Below the pieces are notes generated by a model, which saw only the letters and a list, made by a program, of their open reading frames with translations, made no database searches and had not been told where the DNA came from. The position numbers and the translations under genes were made by a program. From assembly GCA_947472115.1 (NCBI GenBank), contig CANIZU010000005.1, positions 1-28,329 on the forward strand: DNA of 28,329 nt, given 5' to 3'. Position 1 is the stretch's first letter. Every line of letters starts with the position of its first letter. The DNA comes from Flavobacteriales bacterium. GTDB lineage: Bacteria; Bacteroidota; Bacteroidia; NS11-12g; UBA955. Shown piece by piece: positions 1 through 7,529 of the stretch.

Positions 1-1001
1 ACGCCAAACGTCAGTCAACCAAAGATTTAATTACTGCTGAAGAGGCCATCGCCAATCGTTGGAAACACGACGGCATCGTAGTAGAGCCCAAACAAATAGG
101 CATTCATGCAATTGAAGTTCCTTTGTCTGATTTGGTGGATACCATCGACTGGACACCTTTCTTCCAAACATGGGAATTGGCCGGTCAATACCCTGCAATT
201 TTGGAAGATGAAATCGTGGGATCTGAAGCCAAGAAATTGCTTCACGATGCCAAAACGATGCTGTACGATTTGGTCGATAACCAAAAATTGAGCGCCAAAG
301 GCGTTTGGTATATTTTACCTGCCAAGAAATTCGGAGAAAATGTAAGAGTGTATAATTCCACGGAAGAAGCAAAGAACGATAAGGATGGATCAGCGGCATT
401 GGAAACCTTCCACTTTTTACGCCAACAACGTAAAATGGCCGGCGGCTTGCCAAACTATTCTCTGGTAGATTTTATCGCCGATAATCAGGTGGATTACTTT
501 GGAGGATTCGCAGTAACAACGGGCATCGGCTTGGAGCCTATTGTAGCCGCATTCGAAGCAGAGCACGATGATTATCAATCCATCATGGCCAAAGCCCTAG
601 CAGACCGATTGGCAGAGAGTTTTGCGGAGACATTGCATAAAAAGATAAGAACTCAATTCTGGGGTTACGCCGATGAAGACCAGTTGAGTAACGAAGACCT
701 CATCCGCGAAAAATACCAGGGCATCCGGCCTGCGCCCGGCTACCCCGCCTGCCCAGACCACACAGAAAAATCTACGTTATTTAACCTACTTGGTGCACCC
801 GAATCTGCAGGTATCATCCTAACTGAATCGATGGCCATGCTACCCGCTGCCTCCGTTAGCGGCTGGTATTTTGCCCACCCCCAAAGTAAATACTTCGGAC
901 TGGGTAAAATCAATAAAGACCAAGTGGTGTTATACGCAGAAAGTAAAGGTATGGATTTAGAAACCGCGGAACGCTGGCTCAGCCCGGTGCTTGCTTACTA
1001 A
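1..1001 (+). CDS. metH: Cobalamin-dependent methionine synthase, C-terminal part (5' truncated by window)
   Basis: The reading frame is open from the first full codon at position 3 and stops at 1001, so this is the 3' portion (about 332 residues) of a longer gene that begins outside the window. The visible part is the linker after the B12 domain plus the whole reactivation domain, which binds S-adenosylmethionine and remethylates oxidised cob(II)alamin. The diagnostic IDWTPFF segment follows the linker, and the domain contains the AdoMet-binding motif RPAPGYPACPDHTEK, ADRLAESFAE, and SVSGWYFAHPQSKYF near the C-terminus. It matches the E. coli MetH activation domain in order and length as I remember that sequence. 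A TTG at 123 could be mistaken for a start but lies mid-domain. It is convergent with the cytochrome gene, with only 7 bp between the stops and no visible hairpin terminator. Confidence 0.97.
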   Translation, partial: AKRQSTKDLITAEEAIANRWKHDGIVVEPKQIGIHAIEVPLSDLVDTIDWTPFFQTWELAGQYPAILEDEIVGSEAKKLLHDAKTMLYDLVDNQKLSAKGVWYILPAKKFGENVRVYNSTEEAKNDKDGSAALETFHFLRQQRKMAGGLPNYSLVDFIADNQVDYFGGFAVTTGIGLEPIVAAFEAEHDDYQSIMAKALADRLAESFAETLHKKIRTQFWGYADEDQLSNEDLIREKYQGIRPAPGYPACPDHTEKSTLFNLLGAPESAGIILTESMAMLPAASVSGWYFAHPQSKYFGLGKINKDQVVLYAESKGMDLETAERWLSPVLAY

Positions 1002-1008
1002 TTCTCTG

Positions 1009-2136
1009 TTACTTTTTGAACGGATTCGAATACGCCGGATTCTTGATGAATACCGTATCGGTCATTGTCAATAAATATGCCTTCAAATCTGCCTTCTGCT
1101 TTGTAGAGAGTAGCAACTGCCTGCTGCTATGCGCTGTTAACATCGGACTAATCGTAGGCGATTGAAAGTTCATATTGTCGCTGTAATGATCAATCACCTG
1201 ATCCAAAGTAGTAAACCTGCCATCATGCATATATGGGCCCGTCAATGCAATATTTAACAATGTTGGCGTCTTAAACAATCCCCTATCCATAGGGTTGTTT
1301 GTGATTGCACCATAACCCTTATCACTGAAGCTTCCATCCAAACCATTGTTCGCAATTCCACCCATATCAGGGTTGTTCTGTTGGGCCAATGCCCCGCCAT
1401 GACAATGGAAACAATCGGCACCGGTTGTTAAGCCAGTAGGAACATCAAAATTTACCAATCCATTGAAAAGCAGAGCGCCGCGCTGTTGCCCATCGTTTAG
1501 CAATGAGAAACGTCCTGGAAAAAAATCATTGAATAAACTATTTTGGCTCACAATCGACAGTAGAAACTGTTCCATCGCCTTTGACATATCGAAAACATTG
1601 GGCTCAGCTCCAAAGGCTTTATCGAAATATTCTACATAACGCTTCGCCTTGGCCAATCTCTTGGATAACAAAGGTAGGGTCATTGCCATCTCATTGTGCG
1701 CTTGAATGGGCTCAAAAACCTGATCACGCAGCGTGGTTTGCCTGGCATCCCAAAAGAACTTCTTACTGTAGGCTAAATTAATGAGCGAAGAAGAATTTCG
1801 GCCCGTTTTTAGTCCATAAATTCCATTGCTATATTTTACTGGATCCGCAAATGCATTTTCTTGTCGATGACAACTGCCACAGCTCACCGTGCTATCAAAC
1901 GACAAAATCGGATCATAAAACAACATCCGTCCCAAGTAAATACCTTCTTCTGTAAAGGGATTGTCCGATGGCAAATTCGGTAACCCAAACTTACTTACAG
2001 GAAAGATAGTGGTAGGGTCAATAACCGTAGGCACATACTTTGTCCCACCCTGATTGGTCAATGGATCTTTGGGGTCTTTCCGACAAGCAGAAAAAACCAA
2101 TACTAAAATGAACCCGAGCCAAATTCTATTTTTCAT
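1009..2136 (-). CDS. MbnH/MauG-like di-heme cytochrome c peroxidase-family lipoprotein
   Basis: This 375-residue protein has a lipoprotein signal peptide with the lipobox ending at Cys18 (LVFSAC). Two c-type heme motifs are visible: CGSCH at residues 86-90 and CFHCH at 242-246. A conserved FFWDAR segment (Trp129) lies between them, and the family motif YMHDGRF is at 302-308. These are hallmarks of the CCP/MauG superfamily, which uses peroxide or high-valent heme iron for oxidation. The gene begins 5 bp after the stop of an MbnP-like gene. That pairing is the known MbnP-MbnH arrangement, in which the di-heme enzyme oxidises a tryptophan of its partner to kynurenine, so MbnH-like is a better call than a generic peroxidase. 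The assignment rests on motifs and neighbourhood; a true cytochrome c peroxidase remains possible. It is probably anchored in an envelope membrane facing the periplasm. Confidence 0.9.
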   Translation of the reverse strand: MKNRIWLGFILVLVFSACRKDPKDPLTNQGGTKYVPTVIDPTTIFPVSKFGLPNLPSDNPFTEEGIYLGRMLFYDPILSFDSTVSCGSCHRQENAFADPVKYSNGIYGLKTGRNSSSLINLAYSKKFFWDARQTTLRDQVFEPIQAHNEMAMTLPLLSKRLAKAKRYVEYFDKAFGAEPNVFDMSKAMEQFLLSIVSQNSLFNDFFPGRFSLLNDGQQRGALLFNGLVNFDVPTGLTTGADCFHCHGGALAQQNNPDMGGIANNGLDGSFSDKGYGAITNNPMDRGLFKTPTLLNIALTGPYMHDGRFTTLDQVIDHYSDNMNFQSPTISPMLTAHSSRQLLLSTKQKADLKAYLLTMTDTVFIKNPAYSNPFKK

Positions 2137-2141
2137 TGCTC

Positions 2142-2957
2142 TTACGGAGTGGGTACTTCAAATGCTTTAAAATCTGTAAGATTCGACAATAAGCGAGCCA
2201 TTAAGGCGGCTTCTTTTGTGCCCTCAGAATGCGAAACCGCACCTTTTTTCAATTCTACACCTTGGAACAATTTATTGACGTGATAATTGAAATCGACTTT
2301 GGTCAGTTTACCTGTCGCCACGCCAATCAAACCACTAGCACCATCTATCGCTCCCACCGTGACAATAAATTCACGTTTCATCCCATCTGTGGCGGCATGA
2401 AAACTCATCCCTTTGTTAAATATTGCCGTTAGACTATCTTTATAATTACCGTCGATGGCTTGAAAAATATATCCTCCAGCCCAGCCCCAATGCATACCCG
2501 TCAAATTGCCATTTAATGGATGCTCAGGTCCCCATTGATTTGGATCTCCATGGTTCACCGCAGAATCTAAACCGAATGTAAACTTCACGGCCTTATATGA
2601 TCCTTCAGGTACTTCGTAATCAAATTGGGTGCGACCCTTCTTAAAATCAATCCACTGATAACCGTCGCCCAATAACACCTCGGTTCCGTCTTCTTTTACC
2701 AAAGATAGTTTAGAGATGATCATTCCAAAATTGAGGAATTGTATGTATTCCGGTTGAGTTACGTTGTTTTTAACATACCCCGACAAAAAAGTGAGTGGCT
2801 GACCTTCCCACAAGGCCGTAAAGTTCAATTGCACACCCGTTTTAATTGGCGCCGGTGGCGGCTTGATTGGTTCTTCACCACAAGACTGCATTCCCACAAC
2901 CAATGCCATTGAAACGGCTAAAACGCCCAAAAACCACTTATTTATTTTAACCATCAT
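2142..2957 (-). CDS. MbnP-like lipoprotein (probable copper-binding partner of the adjacent di-heme protein)
   Basis: This 271-residue lipoprotein has its lipobox at Cys26 (GMQSC). After a Pro-rich linker (residues 30-38) comes one beta-rich domain typical of the MbnP family. It contains an LxFxxLWEG-like opening near residue 45, YQWIDF at 100-105 and the characteristic MHWGWAGGYIF segment at 155-165. Known MbnP proteins bind copper at a site that needs a tryptophan oxidised to kynurenine by MbnH. Trp157 and Trp159, with His156, His187 and His226, are the residues I would consider first, but the actual ligands cannot be read from sequence alone. The start overlaps the stop of the upstream peptidase as ATGA, implying translational coupling; a second ATG follows immediately, so the protein may begin one residue later. 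The next gene encodes the matching di-heme oxidase. Confidence 0.85.
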   Translation of the reverse strand: MMVKINKWFLGVLAVSMALVVGMQSCGEEPIKPPPAPIKTGVQLNFTALWEGQPLTFLSGYVKNNVTQPEYIQFLNFGMIISKLSLVKEDGTEVLLGDGYQWIDFKKGRTQFDYEVPEGSYKAVKFTFGLDSAVNHGDPNQWGPEHPLNGNLTGMHWGWAGGYIFQAIDGNYKDSLTAIFNKGMSFHAATDGMKREFIVTVGAIDGASGLIGVATGKLTKVDFNYHVNKLFQGVELKKGAVSHSEGTKEAALMARLLSNLTDFKAFEVPTP

Positions 2958-4882
2958 TGCTTAATCAGTTTATACGAATATACAAAATTACCGTCGTTAA
3001 TTCTAAGGAAATACGGACCAGACGACATCGTTTCAAGACCAATCGTGAATACGCTTGTTGCTCTTCCATTGGTTCCGCCTGTCATCATTTTCTGACCCAA
3101 AGCATTGTATAATTCAAAATCAATCACGGATGGATTCCGCGCAAAAATTTGAAATGCGCTCTGGGCAGGATTTGGGAAAATCACAAATGCCTTTTGTTGC
3201 ACTTTATTCAAATTCATACCGCCAACGCTGGCCTTAGCTAACACCCTAACATTAGGGTCAAAAATCATCGTATCCACCTGAAAGGGCATCCGGATTTTCA
3301 TCGATTCACTCAAGGATTTTGGCTCCCAAATAATCAGGGAATCCCGCCCTTCGCCGCGCACCAAAACCGGCACCTTGATATGCCAAAAAGGGACACTGCT
3401 ATGCGATGGCGTTTGATCACATTGGATAGTAAGTTGATCACCTTTTTGCTTCCAATTGATCTTTAAATAGGGAAATCCCTCACCAAAATACCATTGCTTA
3501 AAAAACGTATCGAGATTACGGCCGCTGGCTTGTTCCATGCACTGCTCCAACGATGTTGTTGTGCCAAAGCCATAACTCCTGCCGGTACCGGTAAGATAAA
3601 TCCTACAACCCTTAAAAAAAGCCGAATCGCCAATTTTATCTCTCAGCATATGCAATACCCAAGCCCCCTTGTTGTATGTCAGCCTGCCGTTAAATAGACT
3701 CCCCACATTCAAAGTATCCGTGGGGAAAACACTGCCATCATCCTTCCCTGTTACATCGCCACGCATGCCTCTCAATCGCTGCAACCAGTCCGCTTTGGGT
3801 CGAAGATATTCAAACGTGATTGCTGTTAAATACGTCGCAAATCCCTCATTCAACCACAAATCCTGCCAAGTAGCACACGTCACTTTATCGCCAAACCACT
3901 GATGTGCCAATTCATGTGCCATCAAATCGAAAGAGAAATTCACCATGAAACTCATGGTTTGATGCTCCATACCCCCACCCCATGTAAATTGGGCGTGACC
4001 ATATTTCTCCTCCACAAAGGGATATCGAACAAATAAACTATCGAATAATCGAATGATGGGCAAAACTTGCTTGGTTTCCTGCTGCGCTGTGGTCAAAAAC
4101 TGAGGAAACACATAATTCAATACCGGCAAGGGCTTTACTCTCCCCACCAACGGAGCATATTGGGTGTACTGCGCATAGTTCGTCACCGCAAAAGCCACCA
4201 AATACGTCGCTATCGGATAACGATGTTTCCAAACCATCAAATGAGTGGTATCGTTGATCACTTGGTCCCTGATCACAACTCCGTTCGATGCCGCGAGCAA
4301 ACCCGTATCGGTAAAGACCCAAACATCCAAACTGTCAATTTTATCGTGCAAACTTTGCTTGCAAGGCCACCAATACTGTGCACCATAAGGTTCACTCAAA
4401 GTATGAACGATAGGACCCTTCATGTGATTGTCGATCGTGAAATAACCGAATCCGCCCCCATTCGTTGGATTGCCTTGGTATCGAATTCCCACGGAATCTC
4501 TCTCGCCCGCTTTCCATCCACCTGGCTTGTAAGCGTATAAAAAGTTGCCCGCCCTTCTATATTTCAACGACCCGTCCTTGCCGTATACATCGTCAACAGT
4601 AAGGTTAGCAGTAAGATCAAAACCCACCGAATCCGTATTGTTCACGATAGTAAAATGCGCCATTACATCACCCTTTAAATAGGCATTCCGACGTGGATTT
4701 ACCCACCATTTACATCGGTTATAATCAATTAAATAGCCGTGATTTACCCCCGAATTGGATCGGCGTTGTAGTTGATGTTCGATGCGACCATGCTCTTTAC
4801 AAATCCATTCTTCCGGCAGTGACTGACCAAAGACAGGAAATGTGCAAATCAGCATTATCAAACAAAAAAATCCACCACGCAT
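2954..4882 (-). CDS. Secreted M1-family zinc aminopeptidase with T9SS C-terminal sorting domain
   Basis: With the start at 4882 the product is 642 residues. The open frame extends to 4945, but only the 4882 ATG gives a clean signal peptide (MRGGFFCLIMLICTFPVFG, then Q). It also lies 4 bases after a -7-like GAACTTTG, as for other genes here. The zinc site HELAHQW (His323, Glu324, His327) is followed 19 residues later by Glu346 in LNEGFA. The exopeptidase motif upstream is GGGMEHQ (about 302-308) instead of the common GAMEN, a variant I associate with secreted bacterial M1 enzymes. The last 75 or so residues (FPNPAQ, YNALGQK, GPYFLRI, ending in YSYKLIKQ) form a type A T9SS sorting domain, so the enzyme is predicted to cross the outer membrane by T9SS. 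It is the first gene of a unit with the MbnP/MbnH pair and overlaps the MbnP gene by 4 bp. Its substrate is unknown. Confidence 0.93.
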   Translation of the reverse strand: MRGGFFCLIMLICTFPVFGQSLPEEWICKEHGRIEHQLQRRSNSGVNHGYLIDYNRCKWWVNPRRNAYLKGDVMAHFTIVNNTDSVGFDLTANLTVDDVYGKDGSLKYRRAGNFLYAYKPGGWKAGERDSVGIRYQGNPTNGGGFGYFTIDNHMKGPIVHTLSEPYGAQYWWPCKQSLHDKIDSLDVWVFTDTGLLAASNGVVIRDQVINDTTHLMVWKHRYPIATYLVAFAVTNYAQYTQYAPLVGRVKPLPVLNYVFPQFLTTAQQETKQVLPIIRLFDSLFVRYPFVEEKYGHAQFTWGGGMEHQTMSFMVNFSFDLMAHELAHQWFGDKVTCATWQDLWLNEGFATYLTAITFEYLRPKADWLQRLRGMRGDVTGKDDGSVFPTDTLNVGSLFNGRLTYNKGAWVLHMLRDKIGDSAFFKGCRIYLTGTGRSYGFGTTTSLEQCMEQASGRNLDTFFKQWYFGEGFPYLKINWKQKGDQLTIQCDQTPSHSSVPFWHIKVPVLVRGEGRDSLIIWEPKSLSESMKIRMPFQVDTMIFDPNVRVLAKASVGGMNLNKVQQKAFVIFPNPAQSAFQIFARNPSVIDFELYNALGQKMMTGGTNGRATSVFTIGLETMSSGPYFLRINDGNFVYSYKLIKQ

Positions 4883-4886
4883 AATA

Positions 4887-4894
4887 CAAAGTTC
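4887..4894 (-). promoter_or_regulatory. Near-consensus -7 box (GAACTTTG) 4 bases before the M1 peptidase ATG
   Basis: On the minus strand the sequence reads GAACTTTG, then four bases, then ATG at 4882. It matches the Bacteroidota -7 consensus TAnnTTTG except for the first base. The exact N4 spacing matches several other genes in the window and supports the 4882 start. No clear -33 TTTG is visible. Confidence 0.5.
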
Positions 4895-4984
4895 CACCAT
4901 CCGCAATGGCTTTCCAAATAGAAAGATACAAAATGGAAAATACACAAGTGATGCACAATAGAAAGTTACACAGTTTAACTCGCC

Positions 4985-4992
4985 TACCTTTG
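4985..4992 (+). promoter_or_regulatory. -7 box (TACCTTTG) 4 bases before the EamA ATG
   Basis: This is a perfect TAnnTTTG match ending four bases before ATG 4997. In the Bacteroidota the transcription start lies a few bases after this box, so the transcript should be leaderless or nearly so. No convincing -33 element is seen. Confidence 0.65.
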
Positions 4993-4996
4993 TTTT

Positions 4997-5953
4997 ATGA
5001 AGTTCAAATGGCTGCCCCTTTTCTTGATAATTTTGTTGGGTTGCATTTGGGGTAGTTCCTTCATGTTGATCAAAAGAGGCTTAGCCGTTTTCACCCCAAT
5101 TCAAGTCGCCGGTCTTAGGCTTTTTCTTGCAGGAGTATTTCTAACTCCCTGGGTTTATCGATATTCCTGGGGCTCCAAATCCATGGTTTTGGACGAAGCT
5201 ACAGGCCAAAAAGTGAAGCTATTACAACCCAAAGATTATTACTATCTCTTCATGACGGGCCTTTTGGGCAATGCCATTCCTGCCTTTCTATTCAGCACGG
5301 CAGGCAAGTTGATTCCAAGCGGACTTAGTGGCATTCTTAATGCGTTTACTCCGATGTTCACCTTGATTGTTGGGGCGATATTATTCAAAAGCGCATTGTC
5401 AAAAAATGGCTTTCTCGGCGTATTGGTTGGTTTGATTGGCGCTGTTTTTTTGCTAGGTCCCTCCATCCTAGGTCAAGAAGGAATGGAAATCAATTTATCA
5501 GGCGCCTTGATGGCTTTGAGCGCTGCGATGCTTTATGGATACAACATCAATTTGATCAAAATCAAACTCGCCAACATTCCTCCGATGGCTAAAACGGCTT
5601 ATCCTTTTGTTTTCATGGGGATCCTATATTCGTTTGTGCTTTGGCAAACTGGCGCGCTTGAAAATTATCAAATACACAATACTGTGACTGCGGGCAATTT
5701 TCTGCCCGATAATCAATTTGCCTTGTTATGCATCTGTATTTTGGGTGTGCTGGGTTCTGCCTTGTCGATGATTATGTTTAACTACCTCATCGAACACACC
5801 ACCGCCGTGGTTGCATCAACGAACACATTCGTGATTCCCATTGTGGCCGTTGCCTGGGGATTATTTGACCAAGAACCCATCCATTGGAATATGATCGTAG
5901 GATTATTATTGTCGTTGGTTGGGGTTTATATGGTGATGAAAAAAGAAAGTTAA
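4997..5953 (+). CDS. EamA/DMT-family transporter (putative metabolite exporter)
   Basis: This 318-residue very hydrophobic protein has about ten predicted membrane helices in two EamA repeats. The first helix contains the family motif GCIWGSSFMLIKRG (residues 15-28), followed by PIQVAGLRLFLAG. The second half repeats the pattern (GYNINLIKIKLANIPPMAKTA) and ends with a short basic tail, VMKKES. Drug/metabolite transporters of this type usually export amino acids, nucleobases or other small metabolites; the substrate cannot be inferred here. It sits in the inner membrane. The next gene starts 29 bp downstream with its own -7 box, so co-transcription is possible but not required. It is divergent from the M1 peptidase gene across 114 bp. 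Confidence 0.93.
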   Translation: MKFKWLPLFLIILLGCIWGSSFMLIKRGLAVFTPIQVAGLRLFLAGVFLTPWVYRYSWGSKSMVLDEATGQKVKLLQPKDYYYLFMTGLLGNAIPAFLFSTAGKLIPSGLSGILNAFTPMFTLIVGAILFKSALSKNGFLGVLVGLIGAVFLLGPSILGQEGMEINLSGALMALSAAMLYGYNINLIKIKLANIPPMAKTAYPFVFMGILYSFVLWQTGALENYQIHNTVTAGNFLPDNQFALLCICILGVLGSALSMIMFNYLIEHTTAVVASTNTFVIPIVAVAWGLFDQEPIHWNMIVGLLLSLVGVYMVMKKES

Positions 5954-5961
5954 TTCCCCTG

Positions 5962-5969
5962 TACCTTTG
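5962..5969 (+). promoter_or_regulatory. -7 box (TACCTTTG) 13 bases before the aldehyde dehydrogenase ATG
   Basis: This perfect TAnnTTTG match lies in the short gap between the transporter stop (5953) and ATG 5983. It predicts an internal promoter with a very short leader and argues against the longer upstream open frame being the gene start. Confidence 0.55.
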
Positions 5970-5982
5970 TAATAACGAAGTC

Positions 5983-7518
5983 ATGAATATCCAAAAAATA
6001 CTATCTGAATTAGGCATTGGCAGCACCTTGTCGCCCGCAAGCACTGGTTTAAATTCAATCCATGTCAACCAGCCACGTACTAGACATATTTCCTCTCCAG
6101 TAGACGCTAAACCAATTACAACGGTTGAGTTCTCGGATATCAATACATACAATCAGGTGGTGGAAACCGCTCAAGCGGCGTTCGCCGTTTGGCGTCATTT
6201 CCCCGCGCCAAAGCGCGGGGAAATCGTCCGCCAAATCGGCGACGCCCTCCGTGCAAACAAAGCCAATCTCGGTGCACTTGTAAGCTATGAAATGGGAAAA
6301 AGCCTCCAAGAAGGCCTCGGCGAAGTCCAAGAAATGATCGATATCTGCGATTTTGCTGTTGGACTCAGCCGTCAACTCCATGGTCTTACCATGCACTCGG
6401 AACGACCCAATCACAGGATGTACGAGCAGTGGCATCCCTTGGGCATTGTAGGCATCGTAAGCGCTTTCAACTTCCCCGTGGCTGTATGGTCATGGAATGC
6501 AATGCTCGCCGCAATTTGTGGCAACGTTTGCATCTGGAAACCCTCGGAAAAAACTCCAGCCAGTGGTGCAGCCGTACAAAATATCCTTCAATCTGTACTC
6601 AAAGCAAACGACCTCCCCGAAGGGATTTTCTGCCTCGTACAAGGCGATAAAGAAATCGGTGAAGCCATGAGCCACGACGAACGCATAGCTCTCATCAGCG
6701 CTACAGGCAGCACCCGAATGGGTAAACGCGTAGCTGAAGTCGTTGGAAAACGCCTCGGGAAATCAATCCTAGAACTCGGTGGCAATAACGCCATCATCCT
6801 CACTCCCGAAGCTAATCTAGAAATGGCCATGGTTGCCATCGTTTTTGGTGCCGTAGGTACAGCTGGACAGCGTTGCACAACCACAAGACGACTTATCATC
6901 CATAGCAGTATCTTTCAAGATGTAAAAGAAAAATTGATTCGCGCATATGGTCAGCTGCGCATCGGAAATCCACTTGATGAAAACAACCACGTGGGTCCCC
7001 TCATCGACAAAGATGCCGTAAACGCCTATTTAGAATCCATCGAAAAGCTAAAATCAGAAGGAGGCAAAGTACTTTACGGTGCAGAAGTGCTATCTGGAGA
7101 TCAATATTCAAGCGGTTGCTACGTAAAACCAACCCTTTGCGAAGCCCAAAATCATTTCGAAATTGTCCAACACGAAACCTTCGCTCCCATCCTTTATTTG
7201 ATGCAGTACGATACCTTGGACGAGGCAATAGCGTTGCAAAATGGGGTACGACAAGGACTATCAAGTGCCATATTCACCAATAACTTGCAAGATGCGGAAC
7301 AATTCCTAAGTGCTTGGGGATCCGATTGCGGAATTGCCAATGTCAATATTGGGACTTCTGGCGCAGAAATCGGTGGTGCATTTGGAGGAGAAAAGGAAAC
7401 AGGTGGCGGTCGTGAAAGCGGCTCTGATGCCTGGAAAGCCTATATGCGCCGTCAAACCAATACCATTAATTACGGCAAAACACTGCCCCTGGCTCAAGGA
7501 ATCAAATTTGATCTGTAA
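5983..7518 (+). CDS. ALDH7-type aldehyde dehydrogenase (L-aminoadipate-semialdehyde dehydrogenase/antiquitin family)
   Basis: With ATG 5983 the product is 511 residues, the usual length of this family. An upstream start at 5884 would overlap the transporter gene by about 70 bp and add an N-terminus unlike the family. The NAD-dependent ALDH fold shows AFNFPVAVWSWN (Asn163), IWKPSEKTP, the Rossmann turn SATGSTRMG, the general base Glu264 in LELGGNNA, and the nucleophile Cys298 in GTAGQRCTTTRR. The C-terminal GGEKETGGGRESGSDAWKAYMRRQ signature and PAPKRGEIVRQIGDALR near residues 74-90 point to ALDH7 (antiquitin), which oxidises alpha-aminoadipic semialdehyde in lysine breakdown. Other semialdehydes are possible. 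No lysine-pathway partner is adjacent. The gene contains a perfect inverted repeat at 6197-6224. Confidence 0.93.
   Translation: MNIQKILSELGIGSTLSPASTGLNSIHVNQPRTRHISSPVDAKPITTVEFSDINTYNQVVETAQAAFAVWRHFPAPKRGEIVRQIGDALRANKANLGALVSYEMGKSLQEGLGEVQEMIDICDFAVGLSRQLHGLTMHSERPNHRMYEQWHPLGIVGIVSAFNFPVAVWSWNAMLAAICGNVCIWKPSEKTPASGAAVQNILQSVLKANDLPEGIFCLVQGDKEIGEAMSHDERIALISATGSTRMGKRVAEVVGKRLGKSILELGGNNAIILTPEANLEMAMVAIVFGAVGTAGQRCTTTRRLIIHSSIFQDVKEKLIRAYGQLRIGNPLDENNHVGPLIDKDAVNAYLESIEKLKSEGGKVLYGAEVLSGDQYSSGCYVKPTLCEAQNHFEIVQHETFAPILYLMQYDTLDEAIALQNGVRQGLSSAIFTNNLQDAEQFLSAWGSDCGIANVNIGTSGAEIGGAFGGEKETGGGRESGSDAWKAYMRRQTNTINYGKTLPLAQGIKFDL
6197..6224. repeat. Perfect inverted repeat, 12-bp arms, 4-base loop, inside the aldehyde dehydrogenase gene
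   Basis: The arms ATTTCCCCGCGC (6197-6208) and GCGCGGGGAAAT (6213-6224) are exact reverse complements around the loop CAAA. They encode part of the conserved segment HFPAPKRGEI, so the protein is normal and the palindrome comes from codon choice. Shorter inverted repeats lie just upstream: CCGC/GCGG at 6167-6178 and CGGCG/CGCCG at 6176-6187. Confidence 0.9.
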
Positions 7519-7529
7519 TACAGGGTTGA

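Noticed and set aside
31..453. 140-residue open frame antisense to metH
   Set aside because: metH is unambiguous across this stretch; the antisense frame has no family features.
4067..4540. 157-residue open frame antisense to the M1 peptidase
   Set aside because: It overlaps the conserved peptidase N-domain on the opposite strand and shows no domain or promoter box.
5884..5982. Longer N-terminus for the aldehyde dehydrogenase
   Set aside because: It would overlap the EamA gene, adds residues not typical of ALDH7, and skips the -7 box at 5962-5969 that fits ATG 5983.
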